In this document: piece by piece, positions 22,856-34,321 of the stretch
Layout: every line of letters begins with the position of its first letter
How positions within the stretch are numbered: position 1 is the stretch's first letter
Origin: Staphylococcus argenteus
Lineage (GTDB): Bacteria; Bacillota; Bacilli; Staphylococcales; Staphylococcaceae
Reading direction: 5' to 3'
Assembly (NCBI RefSeq): GCF_000236925.1
Contig: NC_016941.1
Span: 558,001-622,000, forward strand
Length of the DNA stretch: 64,000 nt
The notes under the pieces: model-generated
Told to the model about the DNA's origin: nothing
Databases searched by the model: none
What the model saw: only the letters and a program-made list of their open reading frames with translations
Translations under genes and position numbers: made by a program

Positions 22856-23465
22856 TTGTAATATCTCCTATCATAGGTAATATAATATGTAGTATATCTT
22901 CATAATCTTGCTCGTTTTTTAGAAAATCAATAGAAGTTGTATCAATTAAAACAACGTTCGCACCATTATTTTGTAATGAATCATAATATTCACGATAGTC
23001 CTTTTTTAACTTTAAAAGATACTCATCTTCTATTTGGTGTTCGAAACTACGATTTCGTTTAGCGATTCTTGCTTTTAACACATCAAGGTCTGCATCTAAA
23101 AAGATAATCATATTCGGCATAATCATATCTTCTGTTAAAATATCATAGATTTTACTAAATTTTTGAAACTCAGTTTTATTTAAAGTATTTTTAGCAAATA
23201 TCTTATTTTTATGTATATGATAATCACTAACAACGCCTTGATTGAGTTGTGTTACATCTTGAAATTGTTTATATCTATTACATAAAAAGAACATTTCAGT
23301 TTGAAAACTCCATTTAGAGATATCTTCATAAAAGTCTGATAAAAATGGATTTTCAGTGATAATTTCTTTTTCTTCATAAAAATCTAAAGTTTGACTTAGT
23401 TTGTGTGCAAGTGAAGATTTTCCTACGCCAATAGGTCCTTCAATTGCAATAAAAGGTTTGTTCAT
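22848..23465 (-). CDS. Deoxynucleoside kinase, deoxyguanosine-kinase type
   Basis: A 205-aa paralogue of the downstream dAK. The P-loop is GPIGVGKSSLAHKL; the position equivalent to DRS reads SDYHIHK, a departure from the motif that is usual for the dGK branch. The start at 23465 (MNKPFIAIEG) follows GGAGATGTG; a 15-codon extension would run into the tadA promoter. It is the first gene of the dGK-dAK pair, divergent from tadA by 66 bases. Confidence 0.82.
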   Translation of the reverse strand: MNKPFIAIEGPIGVGKSSLAHKLSQTLDFYEEKEIITENPFLSDFYEDISKWSFQTEMFFLCNRYKQFQDVTQLNQGVVSDYHIHKNKIFAKNTLNKTEFQKFSKIYDILTEDMIMPNMIIFLDADLDVLKARIAKRNRSFEHQIEDEYLLKLKKDYREYYDSLQNNGANVVLIDTTSIDFLKNEQDYEDILHIILPMIGDITNE

Positions 23466-23531
23466 ATTCACATCTCCAAATGTTAAAATAGACATTGAGT
23501 ATTGTACCATAAGTGAGGTATCTGGACATAA

Positions 23532-24002
<471 letters not shown>

Positions 24003-24149
24003 ACGATAGTACATACTAATTAAAATTTGTTAGAATTACATTATAAGATAAATTAATGACAATATAAATGTAAATAGAAAAGTATGTGCGCTGAGAATAT
24101 TTTTTGAATTTCATAACATGATTTTAAAATAACGAAACGAGGTAACATA

Positions 24150-25019
24150 ATGATAAAATTAATAGCCACAGATATGGATGGTACACTTCTAAATGCAGCA
24201 CATGAAATTTCTCAACCTAACATTGATGCAATTAAATACGCACAAGAACAAGGAATAACAGTCGTAATTGCGACTGGTCGAGCTTTTTATGAAGCACAAG
24301 CACCTGTTGCAGATACGGATTTAGTAGTACCTTATATTTGTTTGAATGGTGCAGAAGTACGTGATGAAACATTTAATGTAATGAGCACATCACACCTTAA
24401 TAAATCATTAGTACATAAGATTACTAAAGTATTAAAAGATGCAGATATTTATTATCAAGTATACACGAGTCGAGCAATTTATACGGAAGATCCTCAAAGA
24501 GATTTGGAAATTTATATCGATATTGCTGAACGTGCAGGTCAACATGCAAACGTTGAACGTATTAGAAATGGTATTCAAAGACGCATCGATAATGGTACGT
24601 TAAAAGTCGTTGATAATTATGATGCGATTGAAGATATACCTGGCGAGTTAATTATGAAAATTTTAGCATTTGATGCAGATTTAGAAAAAATAGACAAAGC
24701 GAGTAAAATTTTAGCTGAATCTCCAAACTTAGCAGTATCATCGTCATCAAGAGGTAATATCGAAATTACACATTCAGATGCTCAAAAAGGCATAGCATTA
24801 GAAACGATAGCTGAAAGATTAGGTATTGAAATGAAAGATGTTATGGCCATAGGTGATAATTTAAATGACGTATCAATGTTAGCTAAAGCTGGCTACCCAG
24901 TTGCTATGGAAAATGGTGCTGATGAAGTAAAAGAAATTGCAAAATATATCACAGATACTAATGAAAATAGTGGTGTAGGTAAAGCTATCATGAAATTATT
25001 GCGTGAACAACAAGATTAA
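24150..25019 (+). CDS. Cof-type HAD phosphatase
   Basis: A 289-aa HAD IIB (Cof/YidA) phosphatase. Motif I is [11 protein letters not shown], the Ser/Thr motif is [11 protein letters not shown], and motifs III/IV are [15 protein letters not shown] and [13 protein letters not shown]. These enzymes act on sugar phosphates and flavin or PLP phosphates. The azoreductase gene begins 20 bases after its stop, suggesting co-transcription. The substrate is not known. Confidence 0.88.
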   Translation: MIKLIATDMDGTLLNAAHEISQPNIDAIKYAQEQGITVVIATGRAFYEAQAPVADTDLVVPYICLNGAEVRDETFNVMSTSHLNKSLVHKITKVLKDADIYYQVYTSRAIYTEDPQRDLEIYIDIAERAGQHANVERIRNGIQRRIDNGTLKVVDNYDAIEDIPGELIMKILAFDADLEKIDKASKILAESPNLAVSSSSRGNIEITHSDAQKGIALETIAERLGIEMKDVMAIGDNLNDVSMLAKAGYPVAMENGADEVKEIAKYITDTNENSGVGKAIMKLLREQQD

Positions 25020-25038
25020 TAAAAAAGAGGGGTCAATC

Positions 25039-25605
25039 ATGAAAGGATTAATAATTATTGGAAGTGCACAAGTGAACTCACACACAAATGCACTAGCAAC
25101 ATATTTAACAGAACATTTTAAAACACATAATATTGAAGCGGAAATATTTGATTTAGCTGAAAACCCATTAAATCAATTAGATTTTTCTGGAACAACTCCT
25201 TCTGTAGATGAAATTAAACAAAATATTAAAAATTTAAAAGATAAAGCAATGGCGGCAGATTTTTTAATTTTGGGTACACCAAATTATCACGGTTCATATT
25301 CAGGTATTTTAAAAAATGCACTAGACCACTTAAATATGGATTATTTTAAAATGAAGCCAGTAGGATTAATTGGTAATAGTGGAGGAATTGTAAGTTCAGA
25401 GCCACTGTCACATTTAAGAGTTATTGTCAGAAGTTTGTTAGGTATTGCTGTACCAACTCAAATTGCGACACATGATTCTGATTTTGCAAAAAATGAAGAT
25501 GGTACTTATTATTTAAACGATAGTGAGTTCCAATTACGTGCGAGATTATTTGTCGACCAAATTGTATCGTTTGCACATAATAGTCCTTACGAACATTTAA
25601 AATAA
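25039..25605 (+). CDS. azo1: NADPH-dependent FMN azoreductase
   Basis: A 188-aa flavodoxin-like NADPH:FMN reductase, the size and sequence type of S. aureus Azo1. The FMN phosphate loop is [12 protein letters not shown] and the isoalloxazine-contact segment is [21 protein letters not shown]. The start at 25039 follows AGAGGGGT; in-frame codons upstream overlap the previous gene. It reduces azo dyes in vitro; the physiological substrate, perhaps quinones, is unknown. Confidence 0.88.
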   Translation: MKGLIIIGSAQVNSHTNALATYLTEHFKTHNIEAEIFDLAENPLNQLDFSGTTPSVDEIKQNIKNLKDKAMAADFLILGTPNYHGSYSGILKNALDHLNMDYFKMKPVGLIGNSGGIVSSEPLSHLRVIVRSLLGIAVPTQIATHDSDFAKNEDGTYYLNDSEFQLRARLFVDQIVSFAHNSPYEHLK

Positions 25606-25644
25606 AGCGAGTAAATAAAATAAGAAAATACGCATTGTATATTC

Positions 25645-25708
25645 AGGTATGTAACTTTTAAGTCTAACTTGAGAGATGTTTGCTTTGAGGTGGCATACCT
25701 TTTTTTAT
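25645..25708 (+). terminator. azo1 terminator
   Basis: AGGTATG (25645-25651) pairs with CATACCT (25694-25700) around a long interior and is followed by T7. Confidence 0.7.
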
Positions 25709-25953
25709 TCATTTTTTTGTATAAAAGTACAAAAACAAATAGGTTTATCTTTGGTAATTGAGAGCAATGTTATTTAATTAAATACAATGTAGTGTTGAAT
25801 TGAATATGCAAATGAATTAAAAATATCATTAAAAATAATATACAACTAATTTAAATCAATCTAAGAAAATAAATATTAAAAATAGCGCGGTCTTAAAAGG
25901 TTTTTAATTAAATTATTAAGTAAAAATGCATTATAAAATAAAGAAAAATAATT

Positions 25954-25988
25954 AAAGTATTGTACTTTATTAAAAAGTGTATTACGAT
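25954..25988 (+). promoter_or_regulatory. sdrC promoter, conserved sdr block
   Basis: TTGTAC (25960-25965), 17 bases, TACGAT (25983-25988). The -35 box sits in a perfect palindrome, AAAGTATTGTACTTT (25955-25969). The same arrangement precedes sdrD and sdrE. Confidence 0.7.
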
Positions 25989-26058
25989 AGTAAGGCAGAA
26001 ATTTATATATGCAATTTATTATATTTATCAAATTTTGATATTTTAAAGGAGTATTATT

Positions 26059-29000
26059 ATGAATAATAAAAAGACAACAACAACTAGAAATGGCATGATG
26101 CCAAGTAAATTAAACAAGTTTTCAATAAGAAAATATACAGTAGGTACAGCCTCAATTTTAGTAGGTACGACATTAATTTTTGGGTTAAGTAATCACGAAG
26201 CAAAAGCTGCAGAAAGCACAAGTGAAGAAATAAATAAGGCGAAAAATGAAGCAACTGGAACAAATGAGAAGCAGGTCAGTGAAAAAGTTGATAGTAGTCA
26301 ACAAAATGGCAATGTACAAACAAAAACTTCAGAACAGCCTAAAGTAACGATGAGTAATGATACGTCAGTTAAAAAAACTAGTGGAAATACGCAATCACCA
26401 CAAATCGCTACTGCTAATCAATCTACTACACAAACAAATAATAAAGTAACTACAAATGATAAAGCAGCAACTACATATAGTAACGAATCTAGTAAAAGTA
26501 ATTTAACACAGGCAAAAGACGTTTCAACTACGCCTAAAACAACGACTATTAAACCAAGAACGTTAAATCGTATGGCAGTAAATACTGTTGCAGCACCACA
26601 AACAGGTACAAATGTTAACGATAAAGTTCATTTTTCAAATATTGATATTGCGATTGATAAAGGACACTTAAATAAAGATACTGGTAATACTGAGTTTTGG
26701 GCAACTTCAAGTGACGTTTTAAAATTAAAAGCAAATTACACAATCGATGATTCTGTTAAAGAGGGAGATACATTTACTTTTAAATATGGACAATATTTCC
26801 GTCCGGGTTCTGTAAGATTACCATCACAAACACAAAATTTATATAATGCTCAAGGTAACATTATTGCCAAAGGTATTTATGATAGTGCAACAAATACAAC
26901 AACATATACATTTACGAATTACGTTGATCAATATACAAATGTTAGTGGTAGTATTGAGCAAGTTTCATTTGCGAAACGTGAAAATGCAACAACTGACAAA
27001 GCAACTTATAAAATGGAAGTAACTCTAGGTAATGACTCATATAGTAAAGATGTCATTGTAGACTATGGGAATAAGAAAACACAACCACTTATTTCTAGTA
27101 CTAATTATATTAATAATGAAGATTTATCACGTAATATGACTGCGTATGTAAACCAACCTAAAAATACATATACAAAAGAAACATTTGTAACTAATTTAAC
27201 AGGTTATAAATTTAATCCAAATGCAAAAAACTTTAAAATATATGAAGTGACAGATCAAAATCAATTTGTTGATAGTTTTACACCAGATACTTCAAAACTT
27301 AAAGATGTCACTGATCAGTTCGATATTAAATATAGTAATGATAATAAAACTGCTACAGTTGACTTAATGAAAGGACAATCCAGCAGTAATAAACAATATA
27401 TTATTCAACAAGTTGCATATCCAGATAATACTTCAACTGATAATGGGAAAATTGATTATATTTTAGATACTGATAAAACTAAGTATAGTTGGTCAAATAG
27501 TTATTCCAATGTAAATGGTTCTTCTACTGCAAATGGCGATCAAAAGAAATATAATCTAGGTGATTATGTATGGGAAGATACTAATAAAGATGGTAAACAA
27601 GATGCCAATGAAAAAGGAATTAAAGGTGTTTATGTCATTCTTAAAGATAGTAACGGTAAAGAACTAGATCGTACTACTACAGATGAAAATGGTAAATATC
27701 AGTTCACAGGTTTGAGCAATGGAACATATAGTGTAGAGTTTTCAACACCAACCGGTTACACACCGACAACTGCAAACGCAGGGACTGATGATGCTGTAGA
27801 TTCTGATGGACTAACAACAACAGGTGTCATCAAAGATGCTGATAACATGACGTTAGATAGTGGTTTCTACAAAACACCAAAATACAGTTTAGGTGATTAC
27901 GTTTGGTACGATAGTAATAAAGACGGTAAACAAGATCCAACTGAAAAAGGAATTAAAGGCGTTAAAGTTACTTTGCAAAATGAAAAAGGCGAAGTAATTG
28001 GAACTACTGAAACTGATGAAAATGGTAAATATCGTTTTGATAATTTAGACAGCGGTAAATACAAAGTTATCTTTGAAAAGCCTGCTGGCTTAACACAAAC
28101 AGGTACAAATACAACTGAAGATGATAAAGATGCCGATGGTGGCGAGGTTGACGTAACAATTACGGATCATGATGATTTCACACTTGATAACGGCTACTAC
28201 GAAGAAGAAACATCAGACAGTGACTCCGATTCAGATAGCGACTCAGACTCAGATAGCGATTCAGATTCAGACAGCGACTCAGACTCAGATAGCGACTCAG
28301 ATTCAGATAGCGACTCAGACTCAGATAGCGACTCAGACTCAGATAGCGATTCAGATTCAGACAGCGACTCAGACTCAGATAGCGATTCAGATTCAGATAG
28401 TGATTCCGACTCAGACAGCGACTCAGACTCAGACAGCGACTCAGATTCAGACAGCGACTCAGACTCAGATAGCGATTCAGATTCAGATAGCGACTCAGAT
28501 TCAGATAGCGACTCAGACTCGGACAGCGACTCAGACTCGGACAGCGACTCAGACTCAGATAGTGATTCAGATTCAGATAGTGACTCAGATTCAGATAGCG
28601 ACTCAGACTCAGACAGCGATTCCGACTCAGACAGCGATTCAGATTCAGATAGTGACTCAGATTCAGATAGCGACTCAGACTCAGATAGTGATTCAGATTC
28701 AGATAGTGACTCAGATTCAGATAGCGACTCGGATTCAGATAGCGATTCAGATTCAGATAGTGACTCAGATTCAGACAGTGACTCAGATTCAGATAGCGAC
28801 TCAGATTCAGATAGCGATTCCGACTCAGATAGTGACTCCGACTCAGATAGCGACTCGGATTCAGATAGCGACTCAGATTCAGACAGCGATTCAGATTCAG
28901 ATAGCGATTCAGATTCAGATAGCGATTCAGATTCAGATAGCGATTCCGACTCAGATAGCGATTCTGACTCAGATAGTGACTCAGATTCAGATAGCGACTC

Positions 29001-29211
29001 AGATTCAGACAGCGACTCAGACTCAGATGCAGGTAAACATACACCGGCTAAACCAATGAGTACGGTTAAAGATCATCACAATAAAGCAAAAGCATTACCA
29101 GAAACAGGTAGTGAAGACAATGGTACAAATAACGCTACATTATTCGGTGGATTATTTGCGGCATTAGGATCATTATTACTATTCGGTCGTCGTAAAAAAC
29201 AAAACAAATAA
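26059..29211 (+). CDS. sdrC: Serine-aspartate repeat surface protein SdrC
   Basis: A 1050-aa MSCRAMM anchored to the wall by sortase A. Order: YSIRK-type signal peptide (residues 1 to about 50, [18 protein letters not shown], cleavage near AKA/A); a low-complexity N1 and IgG-like N2-N3 A region with the latch motif TYTFTNYVD near 282; two CnaB-type B repeats (about 496-718, each with GDYVW and a calcium-binding DTNKDGKQD or DSNKDGKQD); Ser-Asp stalk 719-990; LPETG at 1013-1017, hydrophobic helix and RRKKQNK tail. SdrC is known for beta-neurexin binding and for biofilm through self-association. Two B repeats distinguish it from sdrD and sdrE. Confidence 0.95.
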   Translation: MNNKKTTTTRNGMMPSKLNKFSIRKYTVGTASILVGTTLIFGLSNHEAKAAESTSEEINKAKNEATGTNEKQVSEKVDSSQQNGNVQTKTSEQPKVTMSNDTSVKKTSGNTQSPQIATANQSTTQTNNKVTTNDKAATTYSNESSKSNLTQAKDVSTTPKTTTIKPRTLNRMAVNTVAAPQTGTNVNDKVHFSNIDIAIDKGHLNKDTGNTEFWATSSDVLKLKANYTIDDSVKEGDTFTFKYGQYFRPGSVRLPSQTQNLYNAQGNIIAKGIYDSATNTTTYTFTNYVDQYTNVSGSIEQVSFAKRENATTDKATYKMEVTLGNDSYSKDVIVDYGNKKTQPLISSTNYINNEDLSRNMTAYVNQPKNTYTKETFVTNLTGYKFNPNAKNFKIYEVTDQNQFVDSFTPDTSKLKDVTDQFDIKYSNDNKTATVDLMKGQSSSNKQYIIQQVAYPDNTSTDNGKIDYILDTDKTKYSWSNSYSNVNGSSTANGDQKKYNLGDYVWEDTNKDGKQDANEKGIKGVYVILKDSNGKELDRTTTDENGKYQFTGLSNGTYSVEFSTPTGYTPTTANAGTDDAVDSDGLTTTGVIKDADNMTLDSGFYKTPKYSLGDYVWYDSNKDGKQDPTEKGIKGVKVTLQNEKGEVIGTTETDENGKYRFDNLDSGKYKVIFEKPAGLTQTGTNTTEDDKDADGGEVDVTITDHDDFTLDNGYYEEETSDSDSDSDSDSDSDSDSDSDSDSDSDSDSDSDSDSDSDSDSDSDSDSDSDSDSDSDSDSDSDSDSDSDSDSDSDSDSDSDSDSDSDSDSDSDSDSDSDSDSDSDSDSDSDSDSDSDSDSDSDSDSDSDSDSDSDSDSDSDSDSDSDSDSDSDSDSDSDSDSDSDSDSDSDSDSDSDSDSDSDSDSDSDSDSDSDSDSDSDSDSDSDSDSDSDSDSDSDSDSDSDSDSDSDSDSDSDSDSDSDSDSDSDSDSDSDSDSDSDSDSDSDSDSDSDAGKHTPAKPMSTVKDHHNKAKALPETGSEDNGTNNATLFGGLFAALGSLLLFGRRKKQNK
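28213..29028 (+). repeat. Ser-Asp codon repeat of sdrC
   Basis: 272 codons of alternating Ser (TCA/TCC/TCG/TCT/AGC/AGT) and Asp (GAC/GAT), built from 6-base units grouped in 18-base patterns (GAYTCAGAYTCAGAYAGY). Synonymous variation is frequent. The length is expected to vary between strains by slippage or recombination. This region is the target of Sdr glycosylation. Confidence 0.95.
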
Positions 29212-29223
29212 TATGTTTAGCAT

Positions 29224-29249
29224 AACCAGGTCCGTGTGACCTGGTTTTT
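29224..29249 (+). terminator. sdrC terminator
   Basis: AACCAGGT/ACCTGGTT with a 7-base loop and T5. Nearly the same hairpin follows sdrD and sdrE. Confidence 0.9.
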
Positions 29250-29568
29250 GTATTTAGTAATACACAGACATAAAAAATGTAAGTAGCAGATACAATTTAA
29301 TTCGATGTAAAAATGTAAGTGTCTATGAATTAGAAAAGAAAAGTTATTTATTTTACGGTTGAATAATACTATTTTCATGATAATCAAACAAATACTACAA
29401 AACTTATAAAAAACCTTATTTAAACTCAAATATTAAATATCGCTTTACGATAAAGAAAAATAATTAAAGTATTGTGCTTTATACAAAAATGTAATACTAT
29501 ATTGATATACATTTTTGTATTTTAAACAATTGTATTATTTAAAAATTTGATGAATTAGGAGTAATCTA
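29250..29568 (+). other. Intergenic region, sdrC to sdrD
   Basis: About 320 AT-rich bases. Only the sdrD promoter block near 29467-29500 is recognisable. Confidence 0.65.
29467..29500 (+). promoter_or_regulatory. sdrD promoter, conserved sdr block
   Basis: TTGTGC (29472-29477), 17 bases, TACTAT (29495-29500), within AAAGTATTGTGCTTT; the palindrome has one change relative to sdrC. Confidence 0.7.
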
Positions 29569-32500
29569 ATGCTAAACAGAGAAAACAAAACGGCAATGAC
29601 AAGAAAAGGCATGGTATCTAATCGATTAAATAAATTTTCGATTAGGAAGTACACAGTGGGAACAGCATCAATTTTAGTAGGTACAACATTAATTTTTGGT
29701 CTAGGGAACCAAGAAGCAAAAGCTGCAGAAAGTACCAATAAAGAATTGAACGAAGCGACAACTTCAGCAAGTGACAATCAATCGAGTAGTAAAGTTGATA
29801 ACCAGCAACTAAATCAAGAAGAAAATACTAAAAATGAATATCAAAAAGAAATGGTATCATCGCAAGGTACTGAAAAGACTTCAAATGAAAATAAAACTCA
29901 ATCATTAGAAAAAGAAAGCGTACAATCTTCTACTGGAAATAAAGCTGAAGTTTCAACTGCCAAATCAGATGAGCAAGCTTTACCAAAATCTACGAATATC
30001 TCTTCGAATACTAAACAAACAATAAGTAATCAAGAAGTGTCGCAATCTGATTTCCAAGAGAAAAAGTCAGAGGTAAATGTTCAATCAACTAATGAGGAAA
30101 ACAAAGATACAGAAGTCAAAACTGCACCAACTACATTAAATGTTAAAAGTGATGCTATAAAGAGTAATACTGAAACTCTTGTTGATAACAATAGTAATTC
30201 AAATAATGAAAATAATGCAGATATAATTTTGCCGAAAAGCACAGCGCCTAAACGTTTGAATACAAGAATGCGTATGGCAGCAGTACAACCTTCATCAGCA
30301 GACTCTAAAAATGTTAATGATTTAATTACATCAACGACATCTTTAACTGTGGTCGATGCAGATAAAAATAATAAAATTGTGCCTGCACAAGATTATTTAT
30401 CATTAAAATCTCAAATTTCAGTTGATGACAAAGTTAAATCGGGTGATTATTTCACAATTAAATATTCAGATACTGTACAAGTGTATGGTTTGAATCCAGA
30501 AGATATTAAAAATATTGGTGATATAAAAGATCCAAATAATGGGGAAACAATTGCTACGGCCAAACACGATACTGTAAATAATTTAATTACATATACATTT
30601 ACAGATTATGTAGATCGATTTAATTCAGTAAAAATGGGAATTAATTACTCAATTTATATGGATGCAGATACCATTCCTGTTAGTAAAAACGATGTTGAGT
30701 TTAATGTGACTATAGGGAATGACACAACAAAAACTACTGCAAACATTCAATATCCAGATTATGTTACTAGAGATAATAATTCTATAGGTTCAGCGTTTAC
30801 TGAAACTGTTTCACATGCAGGTAATGCAGAAGATCCTGGTTATTATAAACAGACTGTTTATGTAAATCCATCAGAAAAATCTTTAACAAATGCTAAATTA
30901 AAAGTTGAAGCTTATCATAAAGATTATCCTGATAATGTAGGTCAAATAAATAAAGATGTAACTAAAATTAAAATTTATCAAGCGCCAAAAGACTATATTT
31001 TAAACAAAGGTTATGATGTTAATACAAATCAGCTAATAGATGTAACAGAACAATTTAAGGATAAGATTACATATGGAGCTAATGACAGTGTCAATGTTGA
31101 TTTTGGTAACATAAACAATTCTTATGTAGTTGTGGTGGATACGAAATTTGAATATACAACTAGTGAAAGTCCAACACTTGTTCAAATGGCAACTTTGTCT
31201 TCTGATGGAAATAAATCAGTTTCTACTGGTAATGCTTTAGGATTCACCAACAACCAAAGTGGTGGCGCTGGTCAAGAAGTATATAAAATTGGTAACTATG
31301 TTTGGGAAGATACAAATAAGAATGGTATTCAAGAATTAGGAGAAGTTGGAGTAAAAGGTGTAACAGTGGTTGCTTATGACAACAAAACTAATAAAGAAGT
31401 TGGAAGAACAATTACTGATGAAAAAGGTGGTTATTTAATTCCAAACTTGCCTAATGGAGATTATCGTGTAGAATTTTCAAATATACCACAAGGTTATGAA
31501 GTAACACCATCAAAGCAAGGAAATAATGAAGAATTAGATTCCAATGGCGTATCTTCAGTGATTACAGTTAATGGAAAAGATAACCTTTCTGCTGATTTAG
31601 GTATCTACAAACCTAAATACAACTTAGGCGACTATGTCTGGGAAGATACAAATAAGAACGGTATCCAAGATCAAGATGAAAAAGGTATATCCGGTGTAAC
31701 AGTTACTTTAAAAGATGAAAACGACAAAATCTTAAAAACAGTAACAACAGATGCTGACGGCAAGTATAAATTCACTGATTTAGAAAACGGTAATTACAAG
31801 GTGGAATTTACTACACCAGAAGGTTACACACCGACTTCTCAAAATACAGGTGGAAATGATACTGTAGATTCTAATGGTTTAACTACTACAGGTGTTATTA
31901 ATGGTGCAGATAACATGACACTAGATAGTGGATTTTACAAAACACCGAAATATAATTTAGGTAATTATGTATGGGAAGATACAAATAAAGATGGTAAGCA
32001 AGATTCAACAGAAAAAGGTATATCCGGCGTAACAGTTACATTGAAAAATGAAAATGGAGAAGTTTTACAAACAACTAAAACAGATAAAGATGGTAAATAT
32101 CAATTTACTGGATTAGAAAACGGAACTTATAAAGTTGAATTCGAAACACCAACAGGTTACACACCAACACAAGTTGGGTCAGGTAGTGATGAAAGTATAG
32201 ATTCAAATGGTACTTCAACAACAGGTATCATTAAAGATAAAGACAACGATACAATTGACTCTGGGTTCTATAAACCAACATACAACTTAGGCGACTATGT
32301 CTGGGAAGATACAAATAAAAACGGTATCCAAGATCAAGATGAAAAAGGTATATCCGGTGTAACAGTTACTTTAAAAGATGAAAACGACAAAATTTTAAAA
32401 ACAGTTAAAACAGATGCTGATGGTAAATACCAATTCACTGATTTAAATAATGGAACATATAAAGTTGAATTTGAAACACCGGCAGGTTATACACCGACTA

Positions 32501-33846
32501 CTGTTACTTCTGGAAATGATACTGAAAAGGATTCAAATGGTTTAACAACAACAGGTGTCATCAAAGATGCTGATAACATGACGTTAGATAGTGGATTCTA
32601 TAAAACACCAAAATACAGTTTAGGTGATTACGTTTGGTATGACAGTAATAAAGATGGCAAACAAGATCCAACTGAAAAAGGAATTAAAGGCGTTAAAGTT
32701 ACTTTGCAAAATGAAAAAGGCGAAGTAATTGGCACTACTGAAACTGATGAAAATGGTAAATATCGTTTTGATAATTTAGATAGTGGCAAATACAAAGTTA
32801 TCTTTGAAAAGCCTGCTGGCTTAACACAAACAGGTACAAATACAACTGAAGATGATAAAGATGCCGATGGTGGCGAGGTTGACGTAACAATTACGGATCA
32901 TGATGATTTCACACTTGATAACGGCTACTACGAAGAAGAAACATCAGACAGTGACTCAGATTCAGATAGCGACTCAGACTCAGATAGTGATTCCGACTCA
33001 GACAGCGACTCAGACTCAGATAGCGATTCAGATTCAGATAGTGATTCCGACTCAGACAGCGACTCAGACTCAGATAGCGATTCAGATTCAGACAGCGACT
33101 CAGACTCAGATAGCGATTCAGATTCAGACAGCGACTCAGATTCAGACAGCGACTCAGACTCAGATAGCGATTCAGATTCAGACAGCGACTCAGATTCAGA
33201 TAGCGACTCAGATTCAGATAGCGACTCAGACTCGGACAGCGACTCAGACTCAGACAGCGACTCAGACTCAGACAGCGATTCAGATTCAGATAGCGACTCA
33301 GATTCAGACAGTGACTCAGATTCAGATAACGATTCAGATTCAGACAGCGACTCAGACTCAGACAGCGATTCAGACTCAGATAGCGATTCCGACTCAGATA
33401 GCGATTCAGATTCAGACAGCGACTCAGACTCAGACAGCGATTCAGACTCAGATAGCGATTCCGACTCAGACAGCGATTCAGATTCAGATAGTGATTCCGA
33501 CTCAGATAGCGACTCAGATTCAGATAGCGATTCAGACTCAGATAGTGACTCCGACTCAGATAGCGACTCGGATTCAGATAGCGATTCAGATTCAGACAGT
33601 GACTCAGACTCAGATAGTGATTCAGATTCAGACAGTGAGTCAGATTCAGATAGTGACTCAGAAGTAGGTAAACATACACCGGCTAAACCAATGAGTACGG
33701 TTAAAGAGCATCACAATAAAGCAAAAGCATTACCAGAAACAGGTAGTGAAGATAATGGTTCAAATAACGCTACATTATTCGGCGGATTATTTGCGGCATT
33801 AGGATCATTATTACTATTCGGTCGTCGTAAAAAACAAAACAAATAA
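29569..33846 (+). CDS. sdrD: Serine-aspartate repeat surface protein SdrD
   Basis: A 1425-aa wall-anchored MSCRAMM. It has a YSIRK signal (ends near AKAAES), an A region with N2-N3 Ig folds and latch motif TYTFTDYVD near residue 342, and five B repeats starting near 570 ([40 protein letters not shown]). The SD stalk is 1126-1364 with one SDND interruption and a terminal [10 protein letters not shown], then LPETG at 1388-1392 and a membrane/charged tail. Five B repeats identify SdrD, which is known to bind desmoglein-1 on squamous cells and to aid survival in blood. B repeats 2 and 4 are nearly identical in DNA. Confidence 0.95.
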   Translation: MLNRENKTAMTRKGMVSNRLNKFSIRKYTVGTASILVGTTLIFGLGNQEAKAAESTNKELNEATTSASDNQSSSKVDNQQLNQEENTKNEYQKEMVSSQGTEKTSNENKTQSLEKESVQSSTGNKAEVSTAKSDEQALPKSTNISSNTKQTISNQEVSQSDFQEKKSEVNVQSTNEENKDTEVKTAPTTLNVKSDAIKSNTETLVDNNSNSNNENNADIILPKSTAPKRLNTRMRMAAVQPSSADSKNVNDLITSTTSLTVVDADKNNKIVPAQDYLSLKSQISVDDKVKSGDYFTIKYSDTVQVYGLNPEDIKNIGDIKDPNNGETIATAKHDTVNNLITYTFTDYVDRFNSVKMGINYSIYMDADTIPVSKNDVEFNVTIGNDTTKTTANIQYPDYVTRDNNSIGSAFTETVSHAGNAEDPGYYKQTVYVNPSEKSLTNAKLKVEAYHKDYPDNVGQINKDVTKIKIYQAPKDYILNKGYDVNTNQLIDVTEQFKDKITYGANDSVNVDFGNINNSYVVVVDTKFEYTTSESPTLVQMATLSSDGNKSVSTGNALGFTNNQSGGAGQEVYKIGNYVWEDTNKNGIQELGEVGVKGVTVVAYDNKTNKEVGRTITDEKGGYLIPNLPNGDYRVEFSNIPQGYEVTPSKQGNNEELDSNGVSSVITVNGKDNLSADLGIYKPKYNLGDYVWEDTNKNGIQDQDEKGISGVTVTLKDENDKILKTVTTDADGKYKFTDLENGNYKVEFTTPEGYTPTSQNTGGNDTVDSNGLTTTGVINGADNMTLDSGFYKTPKYNLGNYVWEDTNKDGKQDSTEKGISGVTVTLKNENGEVLQTTKTDKDGKYQFTGLENGTYKVEFETPTGYTPTQVGSGSDESIDSNGTSTTGIIKDKDNDTIDSGFYKPTYNLGDYVWEDTNKNGIQDQDEKGISGVTVTLKDENDKILKTVKTDADGKYQFTDLNNGTYKVEFETPAGYTPTTVTSGNDTEKDSNGLTTTGVIKDADNMTLDSGFYKTPKYSLGDYVWYDSNKDGKQDPTEKGIKGVKVTLQNEKGEVIGTTETDENGKYRFDNLDSGKYKVIFEKPAGLTQTGTNTTEDDKDADGGEVDVTITDHDDFTLDNGYYEEETSDSDSDSDSDSDSDSDSDSDSDSDSDSDSDSDSDSDSDSDSDSDSDSDSDSDSDSDSDSDSDSDSDSDSDSDSDSDSDSDSDSDSDSDSDSDSDSDSDSDSDSDSDSDSDSDSDSDSDSDSDSDSDSDNDSDSDSDSDSDSDSDSDSDSDSDSDSDSDSDSDSDSDSDSDSDSDSDSDSDSDSDSDSDSDSDSDSDSDSDSDSDSDSDSDSDSDSDSDSDSDSDSDSDSDSESDSDSDSEVGKHTPAKPMSTVKEHHNKAKALPETGSEDNGSNNATLFGGLFAALGSLLLFGRRKKQNK
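32944..33660 (+). repeat. Ser-Asp codon repeat of sdrD
   Basis: 239 codons of Ser-Asp repeat with one Asn and Glu substitutions near the end. The unit is the same 18-base pattern as in sdrC. Confidence 0.95.
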
Positions 33847-33858
33847 TTTGATTGGTAT

Positions 33859-33885
33859 AACCAGGTCCGTGTGGCCTGGTTTTTT
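33859..33885 (+). terminator. sdrD terminator
   Basis: AACCAGG/CCTGGTT with a 9-base loop and a T run, 12 bases after the stop. Confidence 0.9.
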
Positions 33886-34218
33886 ATTCTAGAAAATAAA
33901 GTGCATAAATTTGGAGATGAACTTTCACGGTATATTTAAATTAAAAATAAGAATACTCCTCTTAAGTATAAAAAATATATCTTTATAAATAAAAAATACT
34001 GTAAATGGTGCAATGTTAATAAACGTCTTTATTTAATAGATGTTAATTTAATTCGTCGATGTATTAAAAGTATAAATAAACAAGAAAAACAATTAAATTC
34101 AGTTTCAAACCATTTAAAACAATTGGTATAAAAATCAAACAAATAAACAAAAATATTTAAAATTAAGTTATTCAATGAAAAGTGTAAAATAACAGCTGGA
34201 GATAAATAAATTTATTTA

Positions 34219-34252
34219 AAGTATTGTGCTTTATCTAAAAATGTATTACGAT
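34219..34252 (+). promoter_or_regulatory. sdrE promoter, conserved sdr block
   Basis: TTGTGC (34224-34229), 17 bases, TACGAT (34247-34252), embedded in AAAGTATTGTGCTTT as for sdrD. Confidence 0.7.
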
Positions 34253-34321
34253 GGGAATACAAATTTTTATATGTAAAAATATTAATTTTTTGCAAATATT
34301 GATATTTTAAAGGAGATTTAT

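Larger units (their letters stand above)
25606..26058 (+). other. Intergenic region upstream of sdrC
   Basis: These 453 bases hold the azo1 terminator, a very AT-rich stretch without features that I can name, and the sdrC promoter with its palindromic -35 region. I see no gene. Confidence 0.7.
33847..34321 (+). other. Intergenic region, sdrD to sdrE
   Basis: These 475 bases hold the sdrD terminator at the left end and the sdrE promoter at the right. The middle is AT-rich and I recognise nothing in it. Confidence 0.65.

Noticed and set aside
28169..29059. Plus-strand frame of Thr-Gln-Ile repeats overlapping the sdrC stalk
   Set aside because: It is an out-of-frame reading of the same repeat with no start signal.
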